A DNA stretch of 64,000 nt from Aphelocoma coerulescens (Eukaryota; Chordata; Aves; Passeriformes; Corvidae), in contig NW_027183514.1 of the NCBI RefSeq assembly GCF_041296385.1, positions 310,001 to 374,000 of the forward strand. The letters run 5' to 3'. The position numbers were made by a program, and so were the translations under genes. Of this stretch, positions 9,779-22,340 are shown piece after piece; the stretch's first letter is position 1, and the number at the start of each line of letters is the position of its first letter. The notes under the pieces are model-generated. The model was not told the DNA's origin and searched no databases. It saw nothing but the letters and a program-made list of their open reading frames with translations.

Positions 9779-10539
9779 TGATTCAATTCCAATTAAAAGA
9801 ATCCTCTAAAAAAATGGGACATTTCAGTGCCCCACTTCAGTTTAAACACTTTAAACATGGCATGCCTGCATGTTTCTTCTTTTTTCTTTCCCCTGGATCC
9901 TGCATTAGCTTTAAAATCTGCCGGGTAGAGCCGGTAGGGCACTGCAGCAGTGTAGTGCTTCCAGTCCTTCCCATCTTTGCTGCAACAACCGTGCTCGTCC
10001 CGAATGCAGCGCTGGGTGAGCAGAGTGGTCATGTAAACGATGTAGAAGTAAGGCAGGATGTGCTCAAAGCCACAAGCCAGGCAATAGGCCAGCGAGCCCA
10101 TCAGGTCTCCCGTGCAGTTGAAATGACGTGCCCAGCCCCAAAAGCCAGAGGTCATCAGCTTGCTGTAGTGCTTGGGCCCATCCACGGACACGTAGGAGCA
10201 CTCGATGGACTCCGGCTTCTTCCCCCAGATCCTGCACTTGCCATTGGTACGACGGAAGAGGTCCTTCTGGTGGTTGGTCATTCTGAAGATGGAATAGCCC
10301 AGCAAGCCCAGCATCAAGACCCCTACGGCATGGGCTGTGCACAGCTGGACAGGCTGGTAAACCAAATACAGACCCTGGGGAGCACAAAAACAATCAGACA
10401 TTTACTTCCAACAGAGGCTCAGCATGCCAGACCAATTCCTTGACTACAGTGGCCCACAACAGACCAGAAGAAAGAGTAGAAAAATCTACTGCAACAGTAA
10501 AACTGCAGAAAACTTTCAAAAAACTCTGCATCCAACAGT

Positions 10540-10800
10540 TTCCTTCTCTCTTTCTCTCTCCAAAATTGCACTTCTTCCTGAAACAAGAAGAGAGAAGTTG
10601 CAAGGATGCAAACCGGACAGAAGGAAAAAGCAAGGAACAAAACACAAACAAACCACCGCTAACCAAAAGACCCTCAACAAGCAGGAGTAAAAAAAAAAGG
10701 AAACGGAAAGGATTTAGAAAAAAAGGAAACCAAAAGGATTCAGAAAAGTATACAGACACAACAGACAGTGACAGAAAGAGGCACAAAAGAAGGGCAGGAG
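10540..10800. repeat. Purine-rich low-complexity tract in the last DHCR7 intron
   Basis: A long A/G-rich segment with repeated AAAAGGAAA-like motifs follows a CT-rich run. It supports a long plus-strand open frame that is composition-driven. Unit 4 of the array has one extra A in its longest A run (about 52378). Counterparts are near 24434, 38328 and 52228. Confidence 0.7.
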
Positions 10801-11323
10801 AGGAAAAGATGTCCAATCTGGGCACGGACAGGAAGCCTTCCTACCCAGGAATTGTTACAAAGAATGTTGCAAGGATTTCTCAACAGTCAAACCGCCTAGA
10901 AACATTTAAGGTGCACATTAACCTGCTGAGAAGAATGTTTCTGCAAAGTTTCCTTCCTCTTAGCCCAAATCCACAGTGTCCACATTTTTACCTGCAAAGT
11001 AGAGAGGGAAGGCAACCAAACACAGTCTCCCCAGCCCAAATACCATCCCAAATGATCATGGCAGATAGCAATGGTTTTCAAGTACCAGGCTTCATTCCAA
11101 AAGAAGTCCAGAACAAAAATACCCTGCAACAGAATAATTTCACAGTAATAACAGAGCACTGTCACCAGTTACCCTGTTTAACAGCATCAGCCTAATGTCT
11201 GTGCTGCCTTGTGATGTGATCTCACAACTCATTGGTGTTTTTATGTTAGCACTTCAAAACCAGACGTTTCTGAACACAGTTAGGAAGAACTATCACATAA
11301 ATACAAGCTATGTGGATACACAA

Positions 11324-11350
11324 TATCTACCTACCTATCTATCTATCTAC
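11324..11350. repeat. CTAT/CTAC microsatellite in a DHCR7 intron
   Basis: A 27-base run of CTAC and CTAT tetranucleotides. The same length is present at 25218-25244, 39112-39138 and 53013-53039, so it has not expanded since duplication. Confidence 0.8.
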
Positions 11351-14120
11351 ACAGATAAAGCAACAGTAGGATGACTAAGGCAAGTGTACAACTCAAGGAC
11401 GAACGCTTGGGAAGTGAACTCACAGTTGATCAGCCCAATCTCTCTTCAGCTTAGAGTCACAGCGTTACAAAGAGGGCCGATAGAGCTCCTATTGAGCAGG
11501 CTTCCATTTCCACAGATCAGGCAATAAATCCAAAGAAGTCCCAGCACACCATCACTGAATGAGCTTGTTTCAGGCCAGGAAAAAACACTTCATTTTCATT
11601 TCCATAGAAGGACTTCTTTTCCTACTTTAATATTAGTTTACTTGCTAGCTGGTTTCCTAATTTCCTCCTTGGAATTTACCTGAAGGACATTGACAAGGAT
11701 CATGGAGTTTGTCGCTTCGCCATACAGCTCCTCTTGTTTGGCAGCAAAGGAAAGGTTGATCAGAGTCCAGGCCACAATCCCAGGGCGCCCACTGAAGAAA
11801 GAGCTTGAAATCAAACCACTTCCCTATTCGAGGGTTAAATTCAATCCCCATCATGTAGTCGTAAAAGAAGTTTCCAGTGAATTTGCTGTAAAACATAAAA
11901 AAATTGGAAATGTACAGAGTTCTACACAAATACAGGTAATTACTGCTCTGACTACACAATTCAGATTAATTTGATGTAGTGATAATAAAAATCATCAAAG
12001 CATGTAACGCTGTGCAAGGTAACAGAAGCTGACCCAGCTGAAGTATTACATTAATAGACATAAGTTGTAGAGTTTCAGAAGTGCCCGAGTTTACTCTTGC
12101 TAACACTTCTGAACAGTCTCACTATTTCTAGGATGGGTGTATCTGTGACACTGAGGCTGCCAGTCCCATGGTGTGCAGCATGAAACACGGGGGATGGTGC
12201 TAGTGAAGCAAAGAACCACTGTCATACACTGGCTCAGCTCTCTCTGCCAGTGAAATATATTCTGTCATTCAATTGATAGACCCGGTTTTTATTTAACAGT
12301 TTTAATCTCTGATTACCTCGTCTTCTCTCATTACTAAAATTCACATACCACTCTTTGGCATTGGGAGGGAAAAAGTAGCCTTTAATCATTGCAAACGTGG
12401 ACACTGCATATCCCAAGCTATTGGCACACCACAGGAGAGGAATCCACTTGTCAAAAATGATGGTAGGTGAGAAGAAGTGGAAGCAAGAAGCATTTGCAAA
12501 CCAAAGCACATGGGTCATGATCCAGGCCTGAAGTCCATTGATTTTCATATTTATTCACGACACCTAAAAGATGAAGAAAAAAAATCGAGTGTTACTGACC
12601 CCGCATTACTGCAGCTTTTAATTCACATGGCTATGCACAGAATACACAGAAGCTCAATCAAGCGCTCATGAAACAACTTCTCTCTCCTCGTCCTCCCAAT
12701 TCAATACCTTAAAGCACTTTTCTGAGTGTTCCATTAAACTCTGCTGTACCCATTAGGCTTTGTTAGGCTGAGTTTTTCTCCTCACAAAACTGAATTTAGG
12801 CTTTCCCCCAAAACTGACCAGAGTAACAAACCACTTCTCCTAACAGTTCACATCCCACATTTTGTTCAAGTCCCTTGGCTTCATGGAGCTTGAGCAGGTA
12901 AAACTATCTTGTCGAATACCAGCAATAGTCCTGGACAGCTACAGTCAACTGACAATTTCAAGTGCCAAAGTCATCAACCAGTACTTTTTCACTGCTGGTA
13001 TGGTGCCTACCAGATCAACAGTTATACTAATTCTAAGAGATAGAAATGCTATCACTTCTTCTAAAAGATGACATCGATTGCTTTCTATTTTTGTTTGAAC
13101 TGAACACGGGAGGAAGGTGAGAGCACTTCTGCCCACGTTTCCTCTGGCTACACATGGGCTATTAAACACTCTAGGTACAGAAATACTATCATTTCAGAAG
13201 ATTGCACGGTGTCCGTGTATTCCAAGGAATACCTTACCAGCAGGGGTGACAGCACCTTCTTGTACACCTCCCACATATCCAGGGAGAACTTTATGGCAGA
13301 AGTCAGGGATGGACATGTACAAAACCACCTAGAAGAGAGAGGATGTATTCACAGTAAATACAGACGAGACAAAATCCCTCAAAACACTATTCCTTACATA
13401 CACATACCAAATAGAATGTTTCTATTAAGTTTCTATTAAGTATTGGGTAAGCAAATATGGCAATATTTAGCTGTTGGGATTTTAGACTAGTAATACATCT
13501 AAGCTTTGAGACAGCTCAAAGATGTACTTCATGTAAGGCTGCCATCCTTTTTTGGTGGGGAGGCAGGACAGTTGGTAACCAGATTCAGGTCCTCGTCGTT
13601 TTATTTTTATCTATTTCTTGTGTATGAATTTAAAACCAACGGATACTGCTATAAAGTTGCTTTTTCTTCAAAACCTCATTAAGGCATATGTCACACAAGG
13701 AATATTTGCGTATATTCCCTACATGCTTCTTTTCCAAGTACATAAGCTTCCTTTGGATTCCAAAAAGCCCTGGAAAGTGGGAAACACCAAAGAGTAAATG
13801 CCAGTTCAACATTCCACTATCCTTTGTGCAAAAGGATTCATCCAACAGCCGTGTGAGAAACCAGACCCGGCATCCAGATCATAACTCAAGAATGTACCTG
13901 GAAAGTGACCCAAAGGGAATAGATGCCAGCAGCCCTATAGGTCAGTGTGGGAGTCCTGTTCCAGATGTCAGACAGATGTTTATTCCCTGTCAGCAAGTCC
14001 AGCAGTGGGTCAGTCAGAGAGCACTGGTACTGGTCACAGGACATGATGAAGTAATACACGATCGGCGGTGCAAACACGAGCAGGAAAAGGATGCTTGCCA
14101 AGGAAAACCAGTCCACCTCC

Positions 14121-15185
14121 CTGTAATCCAAAACAGAGCATTTTGTTTGCCCAGGTTTCAGAGAGATGAGTTACATCAAATAACTTTTTCAGTGGACCTT
14201 CTAGACTAACTGGATGAAAACTGAAAATGTCTTCAGGGCACAGACATGTCTGGTGGTCAAACAGCCATTAAAAAATCAGCACAGAACAGACTTTACCACA
14301 AACTCCTCTAAAACTACACTAGCTGATCAGAGCAAGAGATGAGAGAAAATCTCCCCTCCAAAAACCAGATTATTATTACAGACTTCACCTTTTTGATGGC
14401 AATCATGGCTCTAACTGGTAGAGTATTCGGTTGAAAGTGATAATGGAATCCCAAGAACATGATGCAAAGCTTGGAAACTTGCAAAAGACAGACCTTGGAC
14501 AGCCATACATTGAACTTGCTGTGCCAGCCACTTTTGCTGTTCCCAGCTGCAGTCCAATGCCCTACTAATACCTACTCAGCTCTTGGAGAACTGGGAGATG
14601 CATCCTCAATCTTGCTACAGCGGGACTGATCAGCTGGGAATGCCACAGATGCTGGGATGCTTGTTTTCCAGATCTCATGAAATATTTCTTTCCTAGGAAC
14701 TAGAAATGTTACCAATTTTTACTTCCCGGCCTTTCCTGGCCATCTGCATCCTCAGCCACAAGCAGGCTCTGCAGATCGACGTGGCTCTGGGGAAGCAGGG
14801 ACTCCTGTCTGTGGGCAAAGAAAACAAAGACAACTTGTAAGAAGAGAACCTGGAGCTTCTAGTTAGAAGAGAAAGGACTGTTCAATCAAGGCAGGGGCGA
14901 CGAAGGAAACTTTCTAAAATGGAACAAGCAGCAGAAGCACAGTAGTTTTGCAGAAGAAATTCTCCTTCCAGCACTTGGCTTAGGGAAAAAGCCTGATGTT
15001 GCTACGAGAGACACGAGTTCATGTCTAGTATTGGGTAGCAGACATCGGAGCATTTCGACTATTGGCTTTCCAGGCTCACGCTATTCGAACCTGAGAGTGA
15101 AACTCTTCTAAAAGCCAGAGGTGCTTGGAAGAAATGTTTCTGCTCACACCACGACTGGGGACCGTGCATCATTCATACCTTGCAC
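14121..15185 (-). other. Putative DHCR7 intron between candidate exon 1 and the 223-nt exon
   Basis: No coding exon or known repeat is recognised in this stretch, apart from the segment at about 14705-14800 that resembles the kinase upstream region. The DHCR7 splice acceptor is at its left end (14121-14122, minus-strand AG). Counterparts are 222-1286, 28015-29079, 41909-42973 and 55810-56874. Units 4 and 5 share a cccagcc variant in place of cccggcc there. Confidence 0.4.
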
Positions 15186-15412
15186 CTGTCCAAAGGCCTT
15201 CCTCCGTCTGCGCTCCGGCAGCTCTCACCGAGGCTCTGGCAGGGACGGAGGCTCTTGCCAGAAGTATCGCAAGCGTGGAGATCTTCCTCATCCTGCTCCT
15301 CCACTGCTGACATCAGGGAATTCCCTGGAGCTGGGAACGTCTGCCTTTCCTGCTGGAGGATCTTGTTTGGCAGTTCTCTGACGTTCTTCACCTTTGGCAG
15401 TGCCGCAGCCAT
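15186..15412 (-). pseudogene. Candidate first coding exon of DHCR7 copy 1
   Basis: Same 227-nt stop-free, phase-2 minus-strand stretch as at the left edge, from ATG 15412-15410 to a GT donor at 15185-15184, about 1.07 kb upstream of the confidently identified 223-nt exon. Confidence 0.35.
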
Positions 15413-17129
15413 GGAGGTGTAGGACAGATGTTTCCCTCTCCCACTCCCCACTGCCACCAGCTCCCCCTGGGCAATGAGGGGGCTGCCGGCTGAGCGAGGG
15501 CAGCGCCAACGTGCAGCAGCTCAAGGATCCGCTCCCTGCGCGCTTCCCGGGATAGGGCTGCCCTGGGCCTTGGCATGGACAGAGGGTCCCCCTTCTCTGC
15601 TGGCCGTGACCCTCCTGCCCCAGCCTCGCTCAGGTCGATTCATGTGCCTCCCGTGAGGGACGCCCTCCACACAGATCCTGCTTCTGATTCCTTGGATCCA
15701 CAGCACTGTTTCTCCTGGATTTTAGCCACGCCTTCCCCTCTGTAAAGCATAGGGATACATAGGAGGAGTGTGTTGGGCTCCCCTCCACCACTGTTAGTGG
15801 TTTCAGGCCCCCAGGAGCTCTTGTGTCTCCCTTTTTCCCAACGATATCCCCTCCGTCCCCTCCTTCCCGACGCTTCCCCTCAGCAGCACCGAGCCTTTTC
15901 CCGCCCTTTGCTCCCCTCAGCGCTGGCCCCGGCCCCGCTCAGACCACGGCCCCTCGCCGCCGCTGAGGCCCTGCCCACGCCCATCGTCCTGGCCACGCCC
16001 CCTCGGCTGGGAACGGCTCCCCGCCCTCCCCTCCCTAATTAGCGCCCTTCCTTCCTCCCTCCTTAATGCCTCGCTAATTCGGCCCCCTGCGGCCAAGGGC
16101 AGGGCTTTCGAGGAGCTCTGTGCGGCAGCCTGGCTGCGTGCGGCAGGCCAGAGACGCCCAGTGTTGTCCCTCCGCTCAGGGCAGGGATCCGGGGCACCGC
16201 GGCCACCCGGGGAAGATGCTCCGTTGCCAGCCCACACCTCCACCAAAGGGAGAGGAGGAAAGCAGGCTGCCAGAGCCACAGAAGCCCTCAAGACTTCCCC
16301 AGCTGGCTCTTCTCCGCCCTGCCCCGCCCCGCCCCGCCCCGCCCCTTCCAAGGCCGTTTTTACAGGAGCTCCGAAAGAGGCAAAAAAAGACAAACGAGCT
16401 CCACAGCGAATTCCTGAAAGAAAAATCCAGCAATGGCCAGGAGGCTCCTGTGGCTCCTTCCTGAAAATCAGGGCTATGGGGAACAGGGTGCAGGGTGTCC
16501 CAGGACACAGAGCTGGACACTGATCCCTCCTGGATCTCCTTGGCACCCCTGTCCCAGGCAAGGATGGTCCTGAATATCCTCCTGGAGCTGTCCCAGGAAA
16601 GTCCCTGCTCCCTGGTGCGGGATGGGAGGGGTAGAGGTGGTCCTCTCACACTCATCCCACTCATTCTCCCCTGCGCTGGCTTTGCCCCTGGGGTGTTGAC
16701 CCCCCTTTTTAGGGTGTCCAGCCCTGTTCCCATGGGGAACCTTGGCAGCACCCATGGGCATAACCAACCTTTGTGGGAGGCTGGGAGCACTGGTGAGGGC
16801 GGGGGCTGTTCCTGGTGACCTGGAACTTGGCTCCTGCTGTGAGCCAGGGGCTTTCTGCCTGCTGGGCTGGGGGAACACCCTCACTGAGCTCTGGGACACC
16901 CCCAGCCCCACACCCACTCCTTGCCACAGCTCCTCCCAGACAGCATCCGCTACGCACACGTCCCCCGCTACCGTCCCTCGGCCAGGGGCCTTGTGGCTCA
17001 TGCCAGACCCTTCTTCCTCCCCAGGGAGTCTCCTCCCAGGAAAGCGGGAAGCCCCCCGCAGCCCAGGACTCTCCAGCTCAGCCCCCCTGGAGCCAGGCCG
17101 CCCTCTGAGTCCCACGTGCCCTGAGCCAG

Positions 17130-18190
17130 GTGGGGACTGGTGGCCGTCTTGGCCACAGCGACCACAAATCAATCGAGTTTCAAACCTCTGACAAGAGGAA
17201 AAGGGCCAGCAAAACCTCAGCTCGGGCCATGAGGAGAGCAGACTTCAGACTGCTCAGGGAACTGCTAAGCAGGGTCTCCAGGGACAATGTTTTTGCAGGT
17301 GCTGGGGTCCATCCGTGCTGGTCAATTTTGAAACATCACCTCCTAAGGGCACAGCAGCAGGAGATTCCCAAATGTCGAAAGCCAAGCAGGCGAGGCAGAA
17401 GGCTTCTTCTCTGGCAAAGAGGATGGAAAAGGAAGCTGTGTGCCCAGTGGAAGCAAGGTCACAAGAAGAATACGGATGTCAGGAAAATTAGTCCTCAAAC
17501 ACCACAGCTGTACGTCCAAACAAGAGACAGAGCAGTCCTGTTACTTTGATCGAATAAAGGGAGAGGTCATGGGCATTTCCCACGGGATCTCTCAAGTTGA
17601 TAGAGGACGCAGCTTCCTTTATCTCCTAATTTCCCAGCTGCATTTCCCTCTCTCTTTCCCCACTGGCTGAGCTACTTGAGAGGTACAGACTTCCCAAATG
17701 GCTTAATACAAACCCCCTTTCTAATGTCTACCCCCCCCCCCCCCCCCCATTCTTTTGCTCCTGTCTCTGTTCTTTTTCTCTAAATCCAGGGATTAGCAGA
17801 GTCTTGAGTGAGTAACAGTCTGTGTCAATTAGTGGAATTCCTATGGAATTTAGGGTTCCTCCCTTTGCTGCTTCTTTCACCTATCAGTATCTGGCTTTAT
17901 CTACCATCAGGCCCACAGATAGTTTGTAAAGACACCTCCTTCTCATTCCTTCCCCAGAGATGTTTCTCGCCACTGTAGGGAGAACTTTGGTGCACTGAAA
18001 GCTCAGCTGGAGAGGAAGGTGGCCAGAAATGTGGGGCCCAATAAAAAGAGTGGTTTTAAATATATGCATGGAAAGAAACATTGTAGAAGTAACATTGTCC
18101 CCTTCCAGGATGTGGATGGTCACCTGACAAACAGGGCCAGGGACACAGCACAGGTGTTTAATGCATTCTTTGCCTCTGTCTTCAACACTC
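17130..18190 (+). mobile_element. CR1-type LINE fragment, split (unit 2)
   Basis: Parts A 17130-17476 and B 17957-18190, same orientation and same breakpoints as in unit 1, so the nested insertion predates the amplification. Confidence 0.75.
17477..17956 (-). mobile_element. LTR-retroelement fragment inside CR1, unit 2
   Basis: Same insertion; the C tract is 18 bases (17731-17748) and lacks the CCCCCCTA prefix found in units 1 and 4. Confidence 0.5.
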
Positions 18191-18912
18191 TTCCCTCCCT
18201 TCGCCGTGGAAAACGTGCACTGTACCAAGGGACACTGCAAAGTCCCTGAAGAGGGCAAGCCCTGCTCAGCAGAAAGCAAACCACCCCTGTTTGATCCACA
18301 GCATTCCCATGGTGCATCTGAACCCAGTGTGTGCCAGCAACTGGGAAAAAAGGAACCCTATGCCCGTCAAAACCAGAGCAGTGAGAGCACCATGAGCGCT
18401 CCTTGGGAAATCCTGACTTGTTTAGAACAGAGGCAACGCAGAAGTCGGTGAGCTGTTACAGAAAACTCTTCCTGCCCTCGACAGCCAGTTCAGGAGAGCT
18501 CCCCAGAGACACAGGAACTTCAACTCCCTTTGTCTCTGGAAGATCTTCGCAGGCACAGAGTAGTGGCTGTTGCCAGTTGGTACCGCTGCAGTGTCCTGGG
18601 AGCCATGGGCTTGACACTGGTGGCAGCAGCACTCTTCCTGATGTGCCACTTGCTGCAGGGAATGATTCACTGCAGCAGGCTGAGCTCCTGTTCTTGCTGC
18701 CAGGCTTTTTCTGGCCATGTGCATCCTTAGGCATGAGCTGGTTCTGCTGATCCCTGAGGTGGGCCCAGGACTATGACGGCACAAAGGGGCTGAGCGCTGG
18801 TGAGAGGCGGGGCTGGGATGTCACCCGGCTGTCCTGGCCCACAGCACTGTGACATCACCGCGCAGTCGCTATGTAACACGGGCCAGCACCTGCAGCTGCC
18901 AGTGCAGTCGCG

Positions 18913-21900
18913 ATGGGACGTGCCGGAGCCATGTGTGACGGTGTTGTCCCAGTGATTGTGCTTGTCCTGCTGTTGGCCGCTGTGGCTGTCTGGTGGGCCG
19001 TTGGCCACTGGCAACCACGGAGGCGGCAGACAAGGACAGCGAAGAGGCGCAAGCGCCCCGGGGTGCAGCCCAGAGGCTCACGGAGGAAGCGAGGAGCCTC
19101 TGCGGCTCCCAGGTCCTCCAGGCCTCGGGCCACCCCTCGCAAGCGGCCACGTGCTCCCGCGAGCCCCCTGGACAGCCCCTGCAGCTGCGGCCCCTGCGTG
19201 GCAGTGGCCCAGGAGCTGCAGGAACTGATGCTGCTGCTCTGGGCTCGCAATGGGACATGGGTGCCGCTCTACTCTGGGATGTGGCAGGCCTTGTGGAAAG
19301 AACTGGAGGAGCTGCTGAAGCGAGGCCACCTGCCCTGCTGTGGCTCGGCCAGCTCCTCCAGGAGGCTCCATCCCTTCAAGAGGCTGCTCCCAGCAAGATT
19401 CTCCATCCCTGGGAGAGCCTCAAGCCTTGCAAGGATGGCACACCATCAGAGAGCCGCCATCCAGGCAAGAAGCTCAGGCTGTCAGAGATCCTCCATCCCG
19501 CCAGGAGCGTCCGCTATCTCTGACAGCCTCCATCGCCCGCAGACGCTCCGTGAGACCTGCAGTCAGCCTGCAGAAAGTGCAGAGCCTGTGCACAGGTCTC
19601 CCAGCTCCCTTGGACTCATGGACTTCAACAACACGGGCACAACCCTGACAACTGACGTTGCCAGGGAAAGCCCAGAAGTCCAAGTGGGAGCCCAGCCCCA
19701 TCCAGGGGAGCCTTGTCAGGAGCAGGTGCTGGAGCAGCGAGTGAGCTGGAGCCAGCAGTTGCCGGCCCACAGCTCCCAGGACGCTGTGCCGGCTGCGCCA
19801 GCTGGCAACAGCTCTTGCCTGGTGGCGGAGACGAGCCTCAAGACACCCAGGAGGTTCCTCCATCTCCAGGAAGCTGCTCCGAGACGGCCACCGACTACCA
19901 GGAAGGCCTTGCTGGTAGCAGGTGAGATCTGAGGAGCTCTCTGAGGCTCCCTTGGGGCTCTTGAGGGGCATCCCCAGGCCAGGCCAGGGCCCTTGAGAGC
20001 AGCCGAGTCCCTGGCTGTTTCCAGTGCTTCTGATGCCACAGCTTCAAAAAACCCCTCTCTGGTTTGCAGCTGCTCCTGACACCCCCCTGTGCGAGTCCTC
20101 GGGCTGTAGCCCCGGCAGTCCTCAAGAGCAGAGTCCAGCCCACGACGCCGGGGACAGCGACGGTGCCGCCCTGCCCCGCTGCCCTCCGGCTCCTGCAGCC
20201 GCCTCTGCGCGCTCCCCTGCCCCAGCTCTGGCGCTCGCCAGCCCGACGGCTGCAAGGCGGTGGCCGCTGCCCGGCGCGCAGCAGGAAGCAGGTCAGAGCA
20301 AGGTGGCCCGCGGTGGCTCGGCCCGCTTCACTCGCGGGCACTTGGCCGGGGGGGCCCTGGGCGCAAGGCTGATGGCTCGGTCTCGGTCGCAGGGCAAAAG
20401 AAGAAGCTGCAGGAGCTGTACCAGCTGGGCCCGCAGCTGGGCAGCGGTGGCTTCGGCACCGTTTTCTCGGGCATCCGCCTCTCGGACGGGAGCCCGGTAA
20501 GTGGCCGGGACGGCGGGGCGCGGGACGAGGGCCAGGGGCGGGGCAGGGCTTGAGCTCAGCCCCGTCTCTCGTGGGCTTGCAGGTGGCCATCAAACGCGTG
20601 GCCCGGGAGAGCGTGGTGCAGTGGTACGAGCTGGTGAGTGAGTGAGCGGGGCCACGGCGCCAGAGCGCCAGAGCGGGGCGTGGCGGGCAGGGATAAGGCC
20701 GGGCCCCGAGGGCGGGAGGCGGCGCAGGGCGGGGGGAGCGGGCGTGGGCTCAGCGTGCGAGCCGGAGCAGGGCGGGCCCGGGGATGCCAAACACCGGTGG
20801 TGGGGCCGGGCAGGGGGGCACCCCCCAAGCATCCCCTGGGCGGGAGGAAGCCCAAGCACCAGGGAGGCTGCCCAAGGGGGCACTGGGGCATCCCAGGCAC
20901 GGGGCAGCACAGCAGCCCCAGGGCAGCATCAGGCCTGCTGGAGGCACTGTCTCCTCCCCACAGCCCGACGGCACCCGCGTTCCCATGGAGATTGTGCTCA
21001 TGGAGAAGGTGGGCTCTGGCTGCCACAACATCATCCAGCTCCTCGACTGGTTTGAGCTGCCTGACAGCTTCCTGCTGGTCATGGAGCGTCCGGAGTCATC
21101 GCAGGATCTCCTGGACTTCCTGCTGGAGCAGGGCTTCCTGTGCGAGGAGATGGCGCGCTGGCTTTTCTGCCAGGTGCTGGAGGCCGTGCGGCACTGCACC
21201 GCCTGCGGCGTCCTGCACCGGGACATCAAGCCGGAGAACCTCCTCGTGGACCCGGAGAGTGGCGACCTGAAGCTCATCGACTTCGGTTGCGGCACCTTCC
21301 TCCAGGAGCAGGCCTTCACGCAATTTGCCGGTGAGCCCACAGGCCGGGCCCCGCTCCCAGTGCCAGGCACTGCACGGCCCCGTTCCCTCCTGGGCTGCGG
21401 GCTGCGGCATTCAGCCGGCTGCCGGCTGCCCTTTGGCACGGGCCAGATGCTGTGCCCCAGGAGCCGGCTGCCGGCCCTGCCCACAGAGGGGGGCTGCCAA
21501 AGCCAGGCCCCGGCCGCTCGGCTTGGCAGGCCCGCAAGGGCTTGGGCTGCTCCGCTGGCCTTGTCTGCCTTGCAGAACGGTTTCCTGGCTTTGGCCAATT
21601 GGCTGGGGGACGGCGGCTGGCCCCGGGGGGAAGTTGTGGCCACTGGTGCAGCCCCTGCTTCTGCCAGGAGGCTGGCACCAGGCTCTGGAAGGCAGCAGCC
21701 TGCGCCTGGACAGCGCCGCCTGTGTCCCCTAGGAACACACCTGTACAGCCCACCCGAGTGGATCTGCCTTGGCTGCTACCACGGCCATTCGGCGACCATC
21801 TGGTCCCTGGGCGTGCTGCTGTACGTCATGGTCTGCGGGAACGAGCCCTTCCAGGACGACCGTGGCATCGTGTCGGGGCAGCTCTTCTTCTGGCAGCAGG

Positions 21901-22340
21901 TCTCTCCAGGTTGGTGTCCGGCCTCAAGAAGGCAGGCTTTGGCAGATGGCACCGCGCAGCCCAGCGTGGCCCTCACGCAGCTCCGCGGGAGGTCGATCTG
22001 CCCTCAAGGGCTGGCCGCAGGCGGCGGCCCGTGACCACGGTGGGGTCGGTGTGGCCCGCTTGGCTGCAGGAGGTGGCGCGTGTCCTGCCGTGCCGCTGTC
22101 CCGCAAAGGGCAGAGTCAGCCGGGAGGCCGGCACAGCTCTGAGCACACGCAGCACGGCCCGGGCCCTGCGGGCGCCGGGAGCAGCTGGGCAGGAGCCTTC
22201 TGCAAGTGACCGGCGCTTTCTGGCTTCTCTCCCCAGAGTGCCAACATCTGATCCGCTGGTGTTTGTCCAAGCACCCCGCGGACAGGCCAGCGCTGGAGGA
22301 GATCTTGCGCCACCCTTGGCTGCGGGGCGGGCGTCTTTGA
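18913..22340 (+). CDS. PIM1-like serine/threonine kinase, copy 2
   Basis: Exons are 18913-19921, 20070-20291, 20393-20496, 20583-20633, 20964-21330, 21733-21909 and 22237-22340. All splice sites and the 677-residue frame are intact. Relative to copy 1 it has Ser at residue 63 (Pro in copy 1), His at 263 (Asp in copy 1) and Gly at 352 (Ser in copy 1); residue 151 is Arg as in copy 1. The catalytic motifs ([20 protein letters not shown]) are unchanged, so the protein should be as active as the others. A poly(A) signal AATAAA lies about 64 bases past the stop codon. It sits 3' to the CR1/LTR block of its unit and tail-to-tail with DHCR7 copy 2. Confidence 0.9.

Larger units (their letters stand above)
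9910..14120 (-). pseudogene. DHCR7: DHCR7 (7-dehydrocholesterol reductase) pseudogene, copy 1, introns retained
   Basis: DHCR7 is an ER multi-pass enzyme that reduces 7-dehydrocholesterol to cholesterol. Exons matching human coding exons 2-7 lie at 13898-14120 (223 nt), 13238-13328 (91), 12349-12563 (215), 11680-11885 (206), 10992-11123 (132) and 9910-10374 (465), all with GT-AG boundaries. Diagnostic stretches include [52 protein letters not shown] and [14 protein letters not shown]. Two exons are one base longer than the human 214 and 205 nt. The first extra base is in an A run (plus-strand T run 12542-12545); it shifts the frame into a TGA at 12451-12453. The second is in the LFF stretch near 11800. 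At the normal stop position (9910-9912) the codon reads AAA, and the frame runs on to 9793. Kept introns show segmental duplication, not retroposition. Confidence 0.9.

Noticed and set aside
9778..10443. 221-codon plus-strand frame
   Set aside because: It is exactly antisense to the last DHCR7 exon, whose homology on the other strand is unmistakable.
10440..11195. 251-codon plus-strand Lys-rich frame
   Set aside because: It runs over the purine-rich DHCR7 intron and antisense to the 132-nt exon. Composition explains the open frame.
9910..14120. DHCR7 as a functional gene
   Set aside because: Two uncompensated single-base insertions and the lost stop are present in every copy; the first leads to a stop codon in the same exon.
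9910..14120. DHCR7 as a processed pseudogene
   Set aside because: Five introns with proper GT-AG borders are kept, so the copy came from DNA duplication.
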